Part shown: in pieces, positions 1 to 9,143 of the stretch | Layout: each line of letters begins with the position of its first letter | How positions within the stretch are numbered: position 1 is the first letter of the stretch | NCBI RefSeq assembly: GCF_014705605.1 | Contig: NZ_JACXIZ010000032.1 | Coordinates: 1-64,000, forward strand | Origin: Paenibacillus sabuli | GTDB lineage: Bacteria > Bacillota > Bacilli > Paenibacillales > Paenibacillaceae | Direction of reading: 5' to 3' | Length of the DNA: 64,000 nucleotides | The notes under the pieces: generated by a model | The model's database searches: none | What the model was told of the DNA's origin: nothing | Seen by the model: the letters and a program-made list of their open reading frames with translations, nothing else | Made by a program: the position numbers and the translations under genes

Positions 1-3000
1 TTCTCCGCGTCCTCGCTCGTCGTCTGGTACTCGACGTCGGTATCCACCAGCGCCACATTCGTCAGGCGCAGCTCGTTGCTCAGCACGGCCAGATCCGCAT
101 ACAAGACCCGGTCGAATTCCGTCCGTTGGATTTCCGAGTACGGCCCGAACTTGCCGCCGGAGAAGGTGCTGTCCGTGATGTCGATCAGCGGCGCGCCGTT
201 CACGTAGACACGATGCCGATCATCGAGCACATGGATGCGAATATCTGCGAACGTGCTGGCAGGGGTAGCCAATGCAATGCTTTTCAGCACGGTCCGCTTC
301 CCATTGCTGACCTTCACCAGCCGCAGCGTGTCGCGATTCATCTCGACGCGGTACATGTTGCGGTTGTCCTGCATCTTGTACGAGAAGCCGGAGTATAGCT
401 TGCTGGAGCCGACCTGATTGAGCCGCATCCGGAAGCGCAATTCGATGTTGTCCAGGCTTGGACCGCCGCGCAGCTGCTGCTGTGTGAGCAGCGGAACGGT
501 GGACGATTCCTTCGGCGCGCTTTTGTATACATAGAGCCGGGATGTGCTGTCGGTATTTTCCCGCACTACAAGCGATCCGTCGTCAAGCAGTGCTTCCGAT
601 CTTGTGCTGCCCGCGTAGCTCCCGATATTTATCGTGTTGCCGGTGGCCAGCTCAACCGCCTGGAGCGTTTGATTCGCGCCCCACTGGTACATGTATTGAT
701 CGTTGGTGAGTTCGGTAGCACCGGGCAATGAGGTGCGGGTCACCTCGCCGTTTCCCCACTTGAGCAAGTTGTCTGTTTGGATAAACACATAGTCAGCCGA
801 TAATTTTTTTGAGCTTTTCGAGTAGCCGACTCCCAACTCGCTCAAACGTTGAATTCTCTCGCCATTGCGCATGTCGATCACTTCTCCGCCGTAATCGTAT
901 TCATGCAAGATTCCCGTCTTGCCGTCCGGCGAAACGAAAATATCTTCGGCGGCATCGTCTGCATTTTTGACATGATCGTCGAGCCGGATCAAAGAAAACT
1001 GCTTGGTAAATGGATTAAACTGATTCAGTGCAGCTCTCTTGGGCCACTGCCCGTAATCAAAACCATAGATGTACCACTTTCCTTTGGCGTCATTCTCAAA
1101 TTTCTTCCCTTCTCTCAGCATCCTCGTAATCCGTAAATCATTGTCTTCTTCATCATCGGATGACCAGCTGCTGACAGGCGTCTCGTCGTTCTGCCACGTG
1201 TACCCGCTTATGGTATACCGATTATCGCTGCTCGTATGCTGGTTCACATCCGGGATATGCGCAACAACAAAATCCTGGTATCCAGCATGTGTGATGTTAC
1301 CAGTACGTGCAGTTTTGCCCTGCCCAATCTGGATCGGCGGCGGCAACGTTGAGCGGTGAAACGGTGTGCCCGACGGATTTACAATCGAATCGAATGTATA
1401 CCACTCATATTGGTCCGAGTAGGGATGGGCGAGGACCACGATCTCATGGATACGATCGATTTTAAAGATGACCCGATCCTCTCTTCCATTCCCTTGCTTC
1501 GTACCTGAGCTGGAAAAGGCAACAACAAAATGATCGCTGTTATCGTTTTTCGCATTACTGAGCATCCAATCCTCATTCAGATAATGGTGCTCATACGTAT
1601 ATTCACGAAATGTGCTCGTATCCCAATACGTCAAGGGAAGTGAAATCGTTCTAGTGCTGCTGAATGGCGGCAGCACGGCAGGGCTAAGGTAGATTTCACC
1701 TTCTGTCGGCACGTGGCCAAGGTACCCTGTTGCCGGATTAATCATCCAATCCTTTCGTCTGCTTTCACTGGCAATGTCGGTGTTCTTCCACGTGGAAAGT
1801 AAAAACTTCTCGTTGGAAATCGAGATTTTAGGTATGGCCACCGGCTCTTGCACGGTAGACTGGATATCGAACGTCACAAACGGCGCGTCATTGACGACGT
1901 CGACGATCTCCACCGTGCAGGCCCGCTTGCCCCAGTCCTCCTCCGCGCACACTTCGTATTGGTACTTCCCTACGCGCGTAAACGTCTCGGTGAACTTGTA
2001 CAAGCCGTTGACGCTGATGCTCAGCGGCGAATCATTGGTGAAGGAGCCGTCGTTGGCTGCGTCGTAACGCCGCTTCACCGTCCGGCTGACGATCTCATCC
2101 CCATCCGGACTGCTGGCCTCCACGCTATACGTGAACGGCGTATTACGCACCGCCGTGCGCGAGCCGATCAGCTCTACCTCGGGCGGCAGATCCTCCAGCA
2201 CGGTCAGCTCGTATTCGTCGGGCTCGACCGATTTCAAGCCGATGGAATCGTATACATGCAGCGTGATGATTTCTTGGCCTGGATTCGGATAAATCTCGCG
2301 CACATTCGTCCACTCGTCTCGGCTATGGTTGATGCTGCGGCCAACGGGGCTGTAGCTGCGCGAGCTATCGAATTCACCTTCGTACGGGCGCCCCTCGACG
2401 ACACGCTCCGGCCCGTCGATGACCGGCACCGGATTCGGTGGAATGACGCGAATGTACGTTGTCGCTTCCGCGCAGGCACCGAGCTCGTCGCACATCGTGC
2501 CTTTAATGTTGGCATGCATGCCGAACTGCGACATCAGGATGTCGGAATACCCCTGCTGGGGAATCGTCTTGGCCCAGTCCGTGCTCTCGGTGAAGTCGAA
2601 GCCGCGGAAAATGGTCTTGTGCCCTTCCGGATCGTACGGCGTCGGCACCGACGGGTCCTCGATCACGACCAGATTCAGCCGGGTGCCTTCCTGGGCCGAG
2701 TACACGGGTACAGTCGGGTGCTGCGGATCGACGAAGGCGATCTGGAACACCGGCGGTCGATTGTCCGCCGCCACTTCTACCTCCAGTGGCTTCGGTCCGA
2801 TCCATTCCGATTCGCCGCAATCCGTAAAAATCTTGAGAAACACCTGATGCGAGCCGGTCTTGATCGCACTGGGGTATGTATCGTACACGAATGACGATGA
2901 CGTGGTCATGCCCGTCGCATTGATTGTGCTGGTCGTGCCGGACGCGACATGTACAATGCGGTAACGATGGGATTGATAGGTACACCCGTTCATTTCAAAA

Positions 3001-4526
3001 TCTTTGGGCACGAGTGCGAACGGATCTTGGTAGTCGATCGTCCCCGGGACCACTTCGAAGTCACCGCTGAATGTGCCCGGCTCGTTATCGCTGGCTTCAT
3101 AGTAGAATGAAACGTACGCCTTCTTTTGAGACGTTGTCATGCTGACCGGTACCGAATCGTGGCCGGTATAGGCGCTGCCGTAGCCGGTGTAGTACACGTT
3201 GGAGCCAATCAGGTCGCCATACGCTGCCTTTCCGTTCAATGTTTGGCTATATGGCAAGGGCACGATTTGGAATTCCTCGTCCGCAAGCGTGAACGGACCG
3301 CTGGAGCCGGTCCGGACCATGTGTCGGATGTTCAACTCGCCACTGCTCTCCGGCACGACGGGCTTATAATACAGGTAGAGATAATAGATACCGTAGGAAC
3401 CGTCGTACGTAAAGGTTGGCGGATCGCTCGTTTGGATCGCCCCGCCGCTTGGCGGCGTGCCGGTGGTGGTTTTCTTGTAGCCTTCGTACGTGTAAGTGGG
3501 ATTGGAGGGCGGTGTCGTCGAATACGACTGGCCGACCTCCATATCCCTCACGTCGTCCGGAAAGACGGCGGCCAGGCTCTGCCCTGTCGTGGTATAATGC
3601 CGGGTAATGAGCTTCCCTCCGGCCGGGCCGTAGGTTACCTTGAGCGTGCCGGGAAATTGATACGTCTTGGATACGAAATCTGCTTTGAACTTGGCGAAAT
3701 AGATGTTCATTTGCGCCCATGGATTGGACCAAGGTTGATTGTATTCGTCATTTATAAAGTCTTGACCGTAGTAGATATGGATCGTGTCGGTATCGACGAC
3801 TTCGAAGTCGTGGTAGCGGGTACTATTGTCGGTGTATCCTTTTTTTTCGAGTTCAGTCATTTCCACTTCTGTTTCAAAGTCAGCAAAAACATTTTCTGCT
3901 TGCAATTCGTTCTTGGAGACAGCATAAGATGGAATCGTCATTGCAGTATCGGCCCCATCAAGTTTGTAGGGCTTATTCCGGGTTAATACGCTGATCAACT
4001 CATCATAACTACAACCGGGCCACATCGGAACGTTATCTTTGTCGGGGTCCGACGGCCCTTCCGCGCAACCGTTAGGTTGTACGCTGGAGTACCATCTGCG
4101 TCCGTCTCCTTTGCTGCCCAAGCCATAGCGATCCCAGGTATACCATCCCCCAAATCCGCCATTGTTGTCTTCAGATTTTACATCCAAAGGAGTTCCTGTT
4201 ATTTTACTTCTGCCTGACCATGTTTGTTTTCCGATTGCAGCGGTAACTTCGATCATTTCTTCTGATCCGATATACCATGCCAGCTTCTCGATGACCTTTC
4301 CCTCGCCGGCATCTAGGGATATCGTACTCGACTGCATCGTTTCGTTCGGGCCGTACATTGCCCCACTACTGCGATAAAGCTTGTCCTCCAGATCGCCGAA
4401 ACTGACTGGAATGGTTTCTGTGATATTTGCAGCAATCGCTTGTGACGTAGGAGATAACGGAAATGCTGTAATCAGAAGGACAAATATGAGTATATATGAA
4501 CCGCTGTTTTTCATAAATTTTTGCAA
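1..4526 (-). CDS. Giant secreted multidomain surface protein (3' end outside window)
   Basis: This frame is open without a stop from 4526 to the left edge, giving at least 1508 residues, so the gene is partial at its 3' end. The TTG start at 4526 is chosen because an AAGGGGAGG-type ribosome binding site lies 7 nt upstream; the in-frame ATG at 4514 is too far from it. A basic N-terminus and hydrophobic stretch (ILIFVLLITAF) form a signal peptide ending near SQAIA. The middle is beta-rich with Ig/PKD-like segments, for example around PPEVELIGSRTAV. A propeller-like stretch follows, and the last visible ~150 residues resemble a LamG-type lectin fold (YRVEMNRDTLRLV, HRVYVNGAPLIDI). It lies 15 nt after the S-layer-homology gene, so the two are probably co-transcribed and act at the cell surface. 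No catalytic motif was recognised; substrate unknown. Confidence 0.8.
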   Translation of the reverse strand, partial: MQKFMKNSGSYILIFVLLITAFPLSPTSQAIAANITETIPVSFGDLEDKLYRSSGAMYGPNETMQSSTISLDAGEGKVIEKLAWYIGSEEMIEVTAAIGKQTWSGRSKITGTPLDVKSEDNNGGFGGWYTWDRYGLGSKGDGRRWYSSVQPNGCAEGPSDPDKDNVPMWPGCSYDELISVLTRNKPYKLDGADTAMTIPSYAVSKNELQAENVFADFETEVEMTELEKKGYTDNSTRYHDFEVVDTDTIHIYYGQDFINDEYNQPWSNPWAQMNIYFAKFKADFVSKTYQFPGTLKVTYGPAGGKLITRHYTTTGQSLAAVFPDDVRDMEVGQSYSTTPPSNPTYTYEGYKKTTTGTPPSGGAIQTSDPPTFTYDGSYGIYYLYLYYKPVVPESSGELNIRHMVRTGSSGPFTLADEEFQIVPLPYSQTLNGKAAYGDLIGSNVYYTGYGSAYTGHDSVPVSMTTSQKKAYVSFYYEASDNEPGTFSGDFEVVPGTIDYQDPFALVPKDFEMNGCTYQSHRYRIVHVASGTTSTINATGMTTSSSFVYDTYPSAIKTGSHQVFLKIFTDCGESEWIGPKPLEVEVAADNRPPVFQIAFVDPQHPTVPVYSAQEGTRLNLVVIEDPSVPTPYDPEGHKTIFRGFDFTESTDWAKTIPQQGYSDILMSQFGMHANIKGTMCDELGACAEATTYIRVIPPNPVPVIDGPERVVEGRPYEGEFDSSRSYSPVGRSINHSRDEWTNVREIYPNPGQEIITLHVYDSIGLKSVEPDEYELTVLEDLPPEVELIGSRTAVRNTPFTYSVEASSPDGDEIVSRTVKRRYDAANDGSFTNDSPLSISVNGLYKFTETFTRVGKYQYEVCAEEDWGKRACTVEIVDVVNDAPFVTFDIQSTVQEPVAIPKISISNEKFLLSTWKNTDIASESRRKDWMINPATGYLGHVPTEGEIYLSPAVLPPFSSTRTISLPLTYWDTSTFREYTYEHHYLNEDWMLSNAKNDNSDHFVVAFSSSGTKQGNGREDRVIFKIDRIHEIVVLAHPYSDQYEWYTFDSIVNPSGTPFHRSTLPPPIQIGQGKTARTGNITHAGYQDFVVAHIPDVNQHTSSDNRYTISGYTWQNDETPVSSWSSDDEEDNDLRITRMLREGKKFENDAKGKWYIYGFDYGQWPKRAALNQFNPFTKQFSLIRLDDHVKNADDAAEDIFVSPDGKTGILHEYDYGGEVIDMRNGERIQRLSELGVGYSKSSKKLSADYVFIQTDNLLKWGNGEVTRTSLPGATELTNDQYMYQWGANQTLQAVELATGNTINIGSYAGSTRSEALLDDGSLVVRENTDSTSRLYVYKSAPKESSTVPLLTQQQLRGGPSLDNIELRFRMRLNQVGSSKLYSGFSYKMQDNRNMYRVEMNRDTLRLVKVSNGKRTVLKSIALATPASTFADIRIHVLDDRHRVYVNGAPLIDITDSTFSGGKFGPYSEIQRTEFDRVLYADLAVLSNELRLTNVALVDTDVEYQTTSEDAE

Positions 4527-4541
4527 GTCCGGGCCTCCCCT

Positions 4542-5726
4542 TTAACTTTGCGTGAATAAGGTTAACGTTTTGTGAGTCGCATTGCTAGATCCCGGTGAAA
4601 TCAAATCTATTGCAATAGAATCTTCATTGTCAAAGCGAGCTTTAGGGAGAATGAACGTGCTGGCTCCTGGCAAATGCTCACCGGTTTTTGTATACACAGC
4701 GGATAATCCGTTCAAATCACCTTCTATAAATGCATTGATGTCAGTAGTGCCAAAGCCAACCGTGCCAATTTTTTGACGTTGTCCTGTATCCGCATATTTA
4801 GAGGTATCTTTGTTGTAGTGAATCTTTGTCGAGAAATAGAGCAAATAGCTTTCAGGGAAATCTTTAATCGGGTGCATCCCGTAGTATTTACTACGCATCC
4901 AAATCAAAGAATCAATATCCTTCACCACATGCCGGTACGGATCGTTCGGGTCTTCCAGGTCGATGACGTACAGGTTCAGCATCTCGCCTTTATACAATCC
5001 GTCCTTCGTCTCCATCACATAGCCATTGCGGCCGAACTGCGTGCCGATGCGGTCAAAATGCAATTCGTTCTCCAAGGCCGTGTACATGTTCGTGCGATGC
5101 CACGCCAGCTCCGCGTCCATCCGCGTGTTCCTGTCGGCTGGCTCGAGCGTCTGGCCGTCCTTCACCTTCAGCATGCGCTCAATGATCGTCACCGCCTGCG
5201 CCCGCGTCGTCTCCCCCTCCGGCGCAGCCTTGCCAGCGCCCATGCCCTTGACTAGGCCGAGATTCGCAGCGACGTACAAATATTCCTCGGCTGTTTCCTG
5301 ATACGCAAATTGCGAATACATTTCAGCCCCTACAGCCCGGCCAGCAAGCATGGCCATATCCTTGCGCGGAATCGGCGCGTCCCAAGAAGCGTCCTCGAAG
5401 TCGCTCGTTTTGTAGATTTTCGCCCTCGTTGCAGCCTCGACATACGGCGCGTACCATTTTCCACCTGCTGCCTCATTCGTTTGCATTCCAAGCGCGTCCA
5501 CGGTCATTTTCAAAAACTCGGCATACGACACCTTGCGATCTGGCCGGAAGGTGCCGTCTGGATAGCCCTGGACGTATCCTTTACCGACCGCTCCCATGAT
5601 GCCACTCTCCCCCCAATGGCCTGTCACATCGCTAAATTGCAGCCTCGCCTCCTCGGCAAAAGCCGCATAAGCCAGCGCCAGCCCCGTAAGAAATGCACCA
5701 ACGGTCAACAGGATGATTTTTTTCAT
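4542..5726 (-). CDS. S-layer homology (SLH) domain protein
   Basis: A 394-residue exported protein. The signal peptide is MKKIILLTVGAFLTGLALA followed by an AFA-type cleavage region. SLH modules begin at about residue 30: FSDVTGHWGESGI, then GYVQGYPDGTFRPDRKVSYAEF, with two weaker SLH repeats to about residue 190. SLH domains bind pyruvylated secondary cell-wall polymer, so the protein should be wall-anchored. The C-terminal ~200 residues match no family I recognise. A GGGGAAGA ribosome binding site precedes the ATG. It is the first gene of a pair with the giant secreted protein 15 nt downstream and may anchor or partner that protein; this is inferred from position only. Confidence 0.88.
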   Translation of the reverse strand: MKKIILLTVGAFLTGLALAYAAFAEEARLQFSDVTGHWGESGIMGAVGKGYVQGYPDGTFRPDRKVSYAEFLKMTVDALGMQTNEAAGGKWYAPYVEAATRAKIYKTSDFEDASWDAPIPRKDMAMLAGRAVGAEMYSQFAYQETAEEYLYVAANLGLVKGMGAGKAAPEGETTRAQAVTIIERMLKVKDGQTLEPADRNTRMDAELAWHRTNMYTALENELHFDRIGTQFGRNGYVMETKDGLYKGEMLNLYVIDLEDPNDPYRHVVKDIDSLIWMRSKYYGMHPIKDFPESYLLYFSTKIHYNKDTSKYADTGQRQKIGTVGFGTTDINAFIEGDLNGLSAVYTKTGEHLPGASTFILPKARFDNEDSIAIDLISPGSSNATHKTLTLFTQS

Positions 5727-5802
5727 GATTTCATCTTCCCCTTTACTTGTTTTGATTGTACGCCTGTGGTCGTTCCGGTTCCCTTCTACCCTTCAAGGCA
5801 AA

Positions 5803-5840
5803 GCACCATGCCGCCGATTGGCGGCACGGTGCATTTTTTA
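5803..5840 (+). terminator. Hairpin with plus-strand U-tract, no gene assigned
   Basis: Arms GCACCATGCCGCC (5803-5815) and GGCGGCACGGTGC (5820-5832) pair with one mismatch and are followed by ATTTTTTA. It has the form of an intrinsic terminator reading rightward, yet no plus-strand gene ends before it. It lies in the gap between the SLH gene promoter side and the next small gene, so it may block antisense transcription or be a leftover. Confidence 0.5.
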
Positions 5841-5968
5841 AATGTTCAGTATTGATAAGCTTCACGCTTATTAACGGACTCTACATTCTCGAAAGTAACT
5901 TGCGTCGCGACCAAAGATTGGCCCCAGCCGCTTCACCTTGATTCGGTTTAGATCTTCTTTGACGATGT

Positions 5969-6421
5969 TTATGATCGATCTTCGTTATCCGGCGTATCCG
6001 TTTTCTGCTTGCGCTTCCCGGGATCCAAGAGCCAGCTCGGCACCCCGCCCGGCTGCCCATACCGCGAGTTTCCTTGCCCGATCTCCAATCCTGCGCCAAG
6101 TCCCATCCGGACCTTGTAGCGCTGCGCCCAATTCGTCATCGCCTGCCGTGAACGATTGGCCGGAGCTACCGGATTCCAGTAGCCATAGGGACGTGTCGAC
6201 TGTCCATTCTGGCTATGCCTCCCCTCCCGAGCCCCGCTGCCTGGTCCTACAGATCCTCTTAATGTCTGTGCTTGTTTATTTCCCGGCAGCACCGTGAGAT
6301 GCCGTTGCTCTCTTCCATCCTGCATGCGTTCCTCCTCAGCTTGTTCTTGGAGCGTCCTGCTCCCCTCGCCTGTCGATGTTTTCCTCATCCATGATTTCGA
6401 AGTCCCTTTTTGCATGGCCAT
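5969..6421 (-). CDS. Hypothetical small hydrophilic protein
   Basis: A 150-residue frame with a GGGGGA ribosome binding site 7 nt before the ATG. The product is rich in G, R, Q and S, has no hydrophobic segment, and contains QTLRGSVGPGSG and a Tyr/Trp/Gly-containing C-terminal half (RPYGYWNPVAPANR, GVPSWLLDPGKRKQK). No family was recognised. It could be a spore- or wall-associated small protein, but nothing in the sequence proves that. The upstream signal and codon pattern make it more likely real than the overlapping frames. Confidence 0.45.
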   Translation of the reverse strand: MAMQKGTSKSWMRKTSTGEGSRTLQEQAEEERMQDGREQRHLTVLPGNKQAQTLRGSVGPGSGAREGRHSQNGQSTRPYGYWNPVAPANRSRQAMTNWAQRYKVRMGLGAGLEIGQGNSRYGQPGGVPSWLLDPGKRKQKTDTPDNEDRS

Positions 6422-6562
6422 TATATCCCCCCATCCCTAATTCCAAGGTCGCAATCAACCTTGACTAATTAGTCCTTAAGACGCTCTCCCTTTCCATTTC
6501 GACATAAATCCTCATAATCCTCCCACCTTCGCCCAGTTCATCCTGAACATGACAAACAAAAA

Positions 6563-6596
6563 CACCCACAGCAAGGCAGATCTGCCTGTGCGGGTG
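6563..6596 (-). terminator. Terminator-like hairpin facing left
   Basis: Imperfect arms built on CACCCACAGCAAGGCAGA and TCTGCCTGTGCGGGTG. Read on the minus strand the stem is followed by TTTTTGTTTGT. No minus-strand gene ends just before it (the next one upstream ends at 7267), so it may terminate read-through from the AraC-type gene or be a remnant. Nothing else is seen in 6422-6810. Confidence 0.4.
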
Positions 6597-6810
6597 CTTC
6601 CCACTTGTCGCAAATTGTATGCCCCTATTATAGGGCGTTCTCCAAAATAATACAATACCTATTACAAAATTAGACATGAACGTTGAAATAAGCAAGCCGC
6701 TCCGATTGTCCGAAACCTTCAAAAGCCTCACATGTCAGGCCCCGATGAAACGCGCTCCATTTGTTTGTCCAAACCCCCGCAATCCCATGGACTGATGGGA
6801 CACGCTCTGA

Positions 6811-7003
6811 GCTAACGGTTATTATCGCGCTTATTTCGTCCAATTTTAATTGATTTCGAACCTAATGGTTGCCACAGCGCTTATTTGTTCCAAATCATGC
6901 TTTTTTGATCGATTTCACAGAAATAAGCACTGTGGTAACCGTTACAATTTAATCGATGCTGTTTTAGGCCGAATAGCCGCTGTGGCAACCGCTAGATTCG
7001 TTG
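6811..7003. repeat. 193-bp dispersed palindromic repeat, copy A
   Basis: Four units related to CTAACGGTTGCCACAGCGCTTATT: two direct (from 6811 and 6862, about 50 bp apart), then two inverted (around 6926-6945 and 6976-6995, again about 50 bp apart). The closely similar element at 46313-46505 has the same length, unit order and internal spacer fragments. No ORF, transposase or target-site duplication is visible. It is probably a non-autonomous REP/MITE-like intergenic element able to fold into a long hairpin. Confidence 0.8.
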
Positions 7004-7266
7004 ATCCTGCTTCTGAGCAAGCAAAATCGCCTTCAAACCCACGTCAACAAACTGTTGCCGCAGGTCCAAAGGCGATTTCGTTTCGGCGTGGTACTGCTTC
7101 GCGCATGAGACTGTTTCGCGCATTGGGCCTTGCTCAAGGTGGCCGTCCGACCGTCGTCATGCCGCCGGCCCCCGCGCTAGGAGCTGCGTACGGAGGGAAA
7201 AGCACATGCATGGCCGCCGACTTTCGCATTGGCACCTCCGCCCTTGGCGCTGACACACGCGGCGGA
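7004..7266. other. Intergenic stretch with one inverted repeat
   Basis: No gene is supported here. AAATCGCCTT (7024-7033) and AAGGCGATTT (7069-7078) form perfect 10-bp arms around a 35-nt loop, with no U-tract. This could be the 3' structure of the leftward AraC-type gene or another small repeat. Confidence 0.35.
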
Positions 7267-7815
7267 TCAGGCGTGACGATGCCGCCGCCGCGGCGAGCCC
7301 GACTCTCCTGCAGCGCCGCATTGCACGGCCGACTGATAAGCCCCCGGCGTCATCCCCGTGGCCTCCTTGAAGGAGCGATTGAAATGCGACGGATCGTTGA
7401 AGCCGATGCGCATGCCGATCTGGGCAACGCTCTCCTCGGAGCGCCGCAGCAGCCGCTTGGCCAGTCCGATGCGCTGCTCCATCAGATAGTGGTACGGCGT
7501 ACAGCCGTTGTATTTCTTGAAAATCTTGAACATGTGCGAACGCGACAGGTGCTCGCGCTCGGCGAGCTCGGTCATATCCAGCGCGCGGCAGCAGTGCCCG
7601 GCGATGTAGCGCTGCAGCCGTTTGGCAATTCGCTGCATCTCGCACGCGCTGTGCGCCGTCTGGTCCGACTGCTGCTGCTGACGCGGGTGCTCGTCCTTGC
7701 GTTGGCGAGCAGCGCCGGGATAGGTCCAGAGCATGCGAGAGGAAGCAGCGCCACTGCGCCGATCTTCGGCAGTGACAGTAGATTGTATCTCGGCAATGCC
7801 GGCAGATCGTAGCAT
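7267..7815 (-). CDS. AraC-family transcriptional regulator (short)
   Basis: The start at 7815 is chosen because GAGGAGG sits 8 nt upstream; a longer frame from GTG at 7878 has no such signal. The 182-residue product has a poorly conserved N-terminal ~70 residues without a recognisable sensor fold. The C-terminal ~100 residues carry the two AraC helix-turn-helices (LSRSHMFKIFKKYNGCTPYHYL and VAQIGMRIGFNDPSHFNRSF). AraC proteins usually have about 280 residues with a cupin sensor domain; here that domain is essentially missing, so the ligand is unknown. It is followed to the left only by repeats, and the PLP enzyme gene lies upstream on the same strand. Confidence 0.75.
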   Translation of the reverse strand: MLRSAGIAEIQSTVTAEDRRSGAASSRMLWTYPGAARQRKDEHPRQQQQSDQTAHSACEMQRIAKRLQRYIAGHCCRALDMTELAEREHLSRSHMFKIFKKYNGCTPYHYLMEQRIGLAKRLLRRSEESVAQIGMRIGFNDPSHFNRSFKEATGMTPGAYQSAVQCGAAGESGSPRRRHRHA

Positions 7816-8000
7816 GGGCAAGTCCTCCTCTTGTTCACAATGTCGCAAGCACACGGCTGAGCGCGGGTGCAGACGCACGCCGCAGTACCGAATGCGCGCC
7901 TCGCCGCACGTTCCTCTAGTTCGGTGAAGGCCGATACGTATGCAGGCTTCAAGTACTGGTCCCGCTTGTATCCAGCCATCACGCGCTCATCACGCGTCCA

Positions 8001-9143
8001 TCACGTCCGGGCGATACGGCGCAAGCCGCGATCCAGGTCCTCCATGATGGCCGCCGCGCTCTCCAGTCCGACCGAGATGCGCACCAGTCCCCTCGGAATC
8101 CCCGTGTGTGTGAGCGCCTCTTCCGGCAGGCCCACCCCAGGGAAATTCATCAGGCTCTCGAAGCCGCCCCAGCTCGGGCCGATCTCGAAGACCTCCAGCG
8201 CCTTCGGCAGCTCCTTGATCCGCTCCTCGTCCGCCTTTGGAATAAAGCTCATCAGGCCCGAGCTGCCGGACATCTGCCGCCGGACCAGCTCGGACTGCGG
8301 ATGGTCCGCCAGTCCCGGGTAGTAGACCCGCTCCACAGCCGGATGCGAGGCGAGGAATTGCGCGACCTCGGCCGCATTGGCCGCGTGCTGGGCCATCCGC
8401 ACCGGCAGCGTCCGCAGGCCGCGCGTGAGCAAGGCCGCCGTCTGCGGATCCATGACCGCGCCGAGCATGCCGCGCTCGGCATGCTTCATCTGCTCGCATA
8501 GCGCGGCGGAGCCGATCAGGACGCCGCCGATCAGGTCGCTGTGCCCGCCCAGGTACTTGGACGCGGAATGCACGACCGCATCGATGCCCAGCCGCAGCGG
8601 ATTCTGATAGAGCGGTGTAGCATACGTATTGTCCACCATCGTGGCAATCCCTTTGCTGCGCGCCAGCTCGGCGATCGCGCCCAGGTCCTGCAGGCTGAAG
8701 ACATTGGACACCGGCGACTCGAGGTAGACCAGGCTCGTGTTGTCGCGGATGGCGGCCTCGAAGTCCTCGATGCGCTCGCCCGATACGAGCGTCGTCTCGA
8801 TGCCGAAGCGCGGCAAGTAGTCCTCCAGGAACAGCCTGGCCGGCGTGTATACGCTGCGCAGCGTCACGATGTGCGCGCCTTGCTTGGCGTAGTGCAGGAT
8901 GCCCGCCGTGATCGCGGCCATGCCGGAGGAGAAGGCGAGCGCCGCCTCCCCCTCCTCGAGCAGCGCCAGCTTGCGCTCTGCCACTTCTACGGTCGGATTC
9001 GCAACCCGCGAATACGTATAGCCGTGGTTTTTCGTTTTGCGCGTGTAGAGCGAACTTTGATAGATCGGAGGGACGACCGCCCCGTGAAACCGGTCGTAGT
9101 CGTCCCCGCCATGCATGCAGATATCCTGCTTGCGATTCGTCAT
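8001..9143 (-). CDS. PLP-dependent trans-sulfuration enzyme (cystathionine gamma-synthase / methionine gamma-lyase type)
   Basis: A 380-residue Cys/Met-metabolism PLP enzyme. Visible family features are YTYSRVANPTVEVAE near residue 42 (cofactor phosphate and dimer loop), SSGMAAI near 72, DNTYATPLYQNP near 171, and the Schiff-base lysine in SASKYLGGHSD (K196). Such enzymes make or cleave C-S bonds in cystathionine, homocysteine or methionine; the exact reaction cannot be read from sequence. The ATG at 9143 overlaps the TAA of the solute-binding protein gene by one base, so translation is coupled to an ABC importer for sugar-like ligands. That is an unusual partner and may mean the imported ligand contains sulfur. 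Confidence 0.88.
   Translation of the reverse strand: MTNRKQDICMHGGDDYDRFHGAVVPPIYQSSLYTRKTKNHGYTYSRVANPTVEVAERKLALLEEGEAALAFSSGMAAITAGILHYAKQGAHIVTLRSVYTPARLFLEDYLPRFGIETTLVSGERIEDFEAAIRDNTSLVYLESPVSNVFSLQDLGAIAELARSKGIATMVDNTYATPLYQNPLRLGIDAVVHSASKYLGGHSDLIGGVLIGSAALCEQMKHAERGMLGAVMDPQTAALLTRGLRTLPVRMAQHAANAAEVAQFLASHPAVERVYYPGLADHPQSELVRRQMSGSSGLMSFIPKADEERIKELPKALEVFEIGPSWGGFESLMNFPGVGLPEEALTHTGIPRGLVRISVGLESAAAIMEDLDRGLRRIART

Noticed and set aside
6465-6731. 88-residue leftward frame
   Set aside because: It spans a terminator-like hairpin, lacks a ribosome binding site and has no family resemblance.
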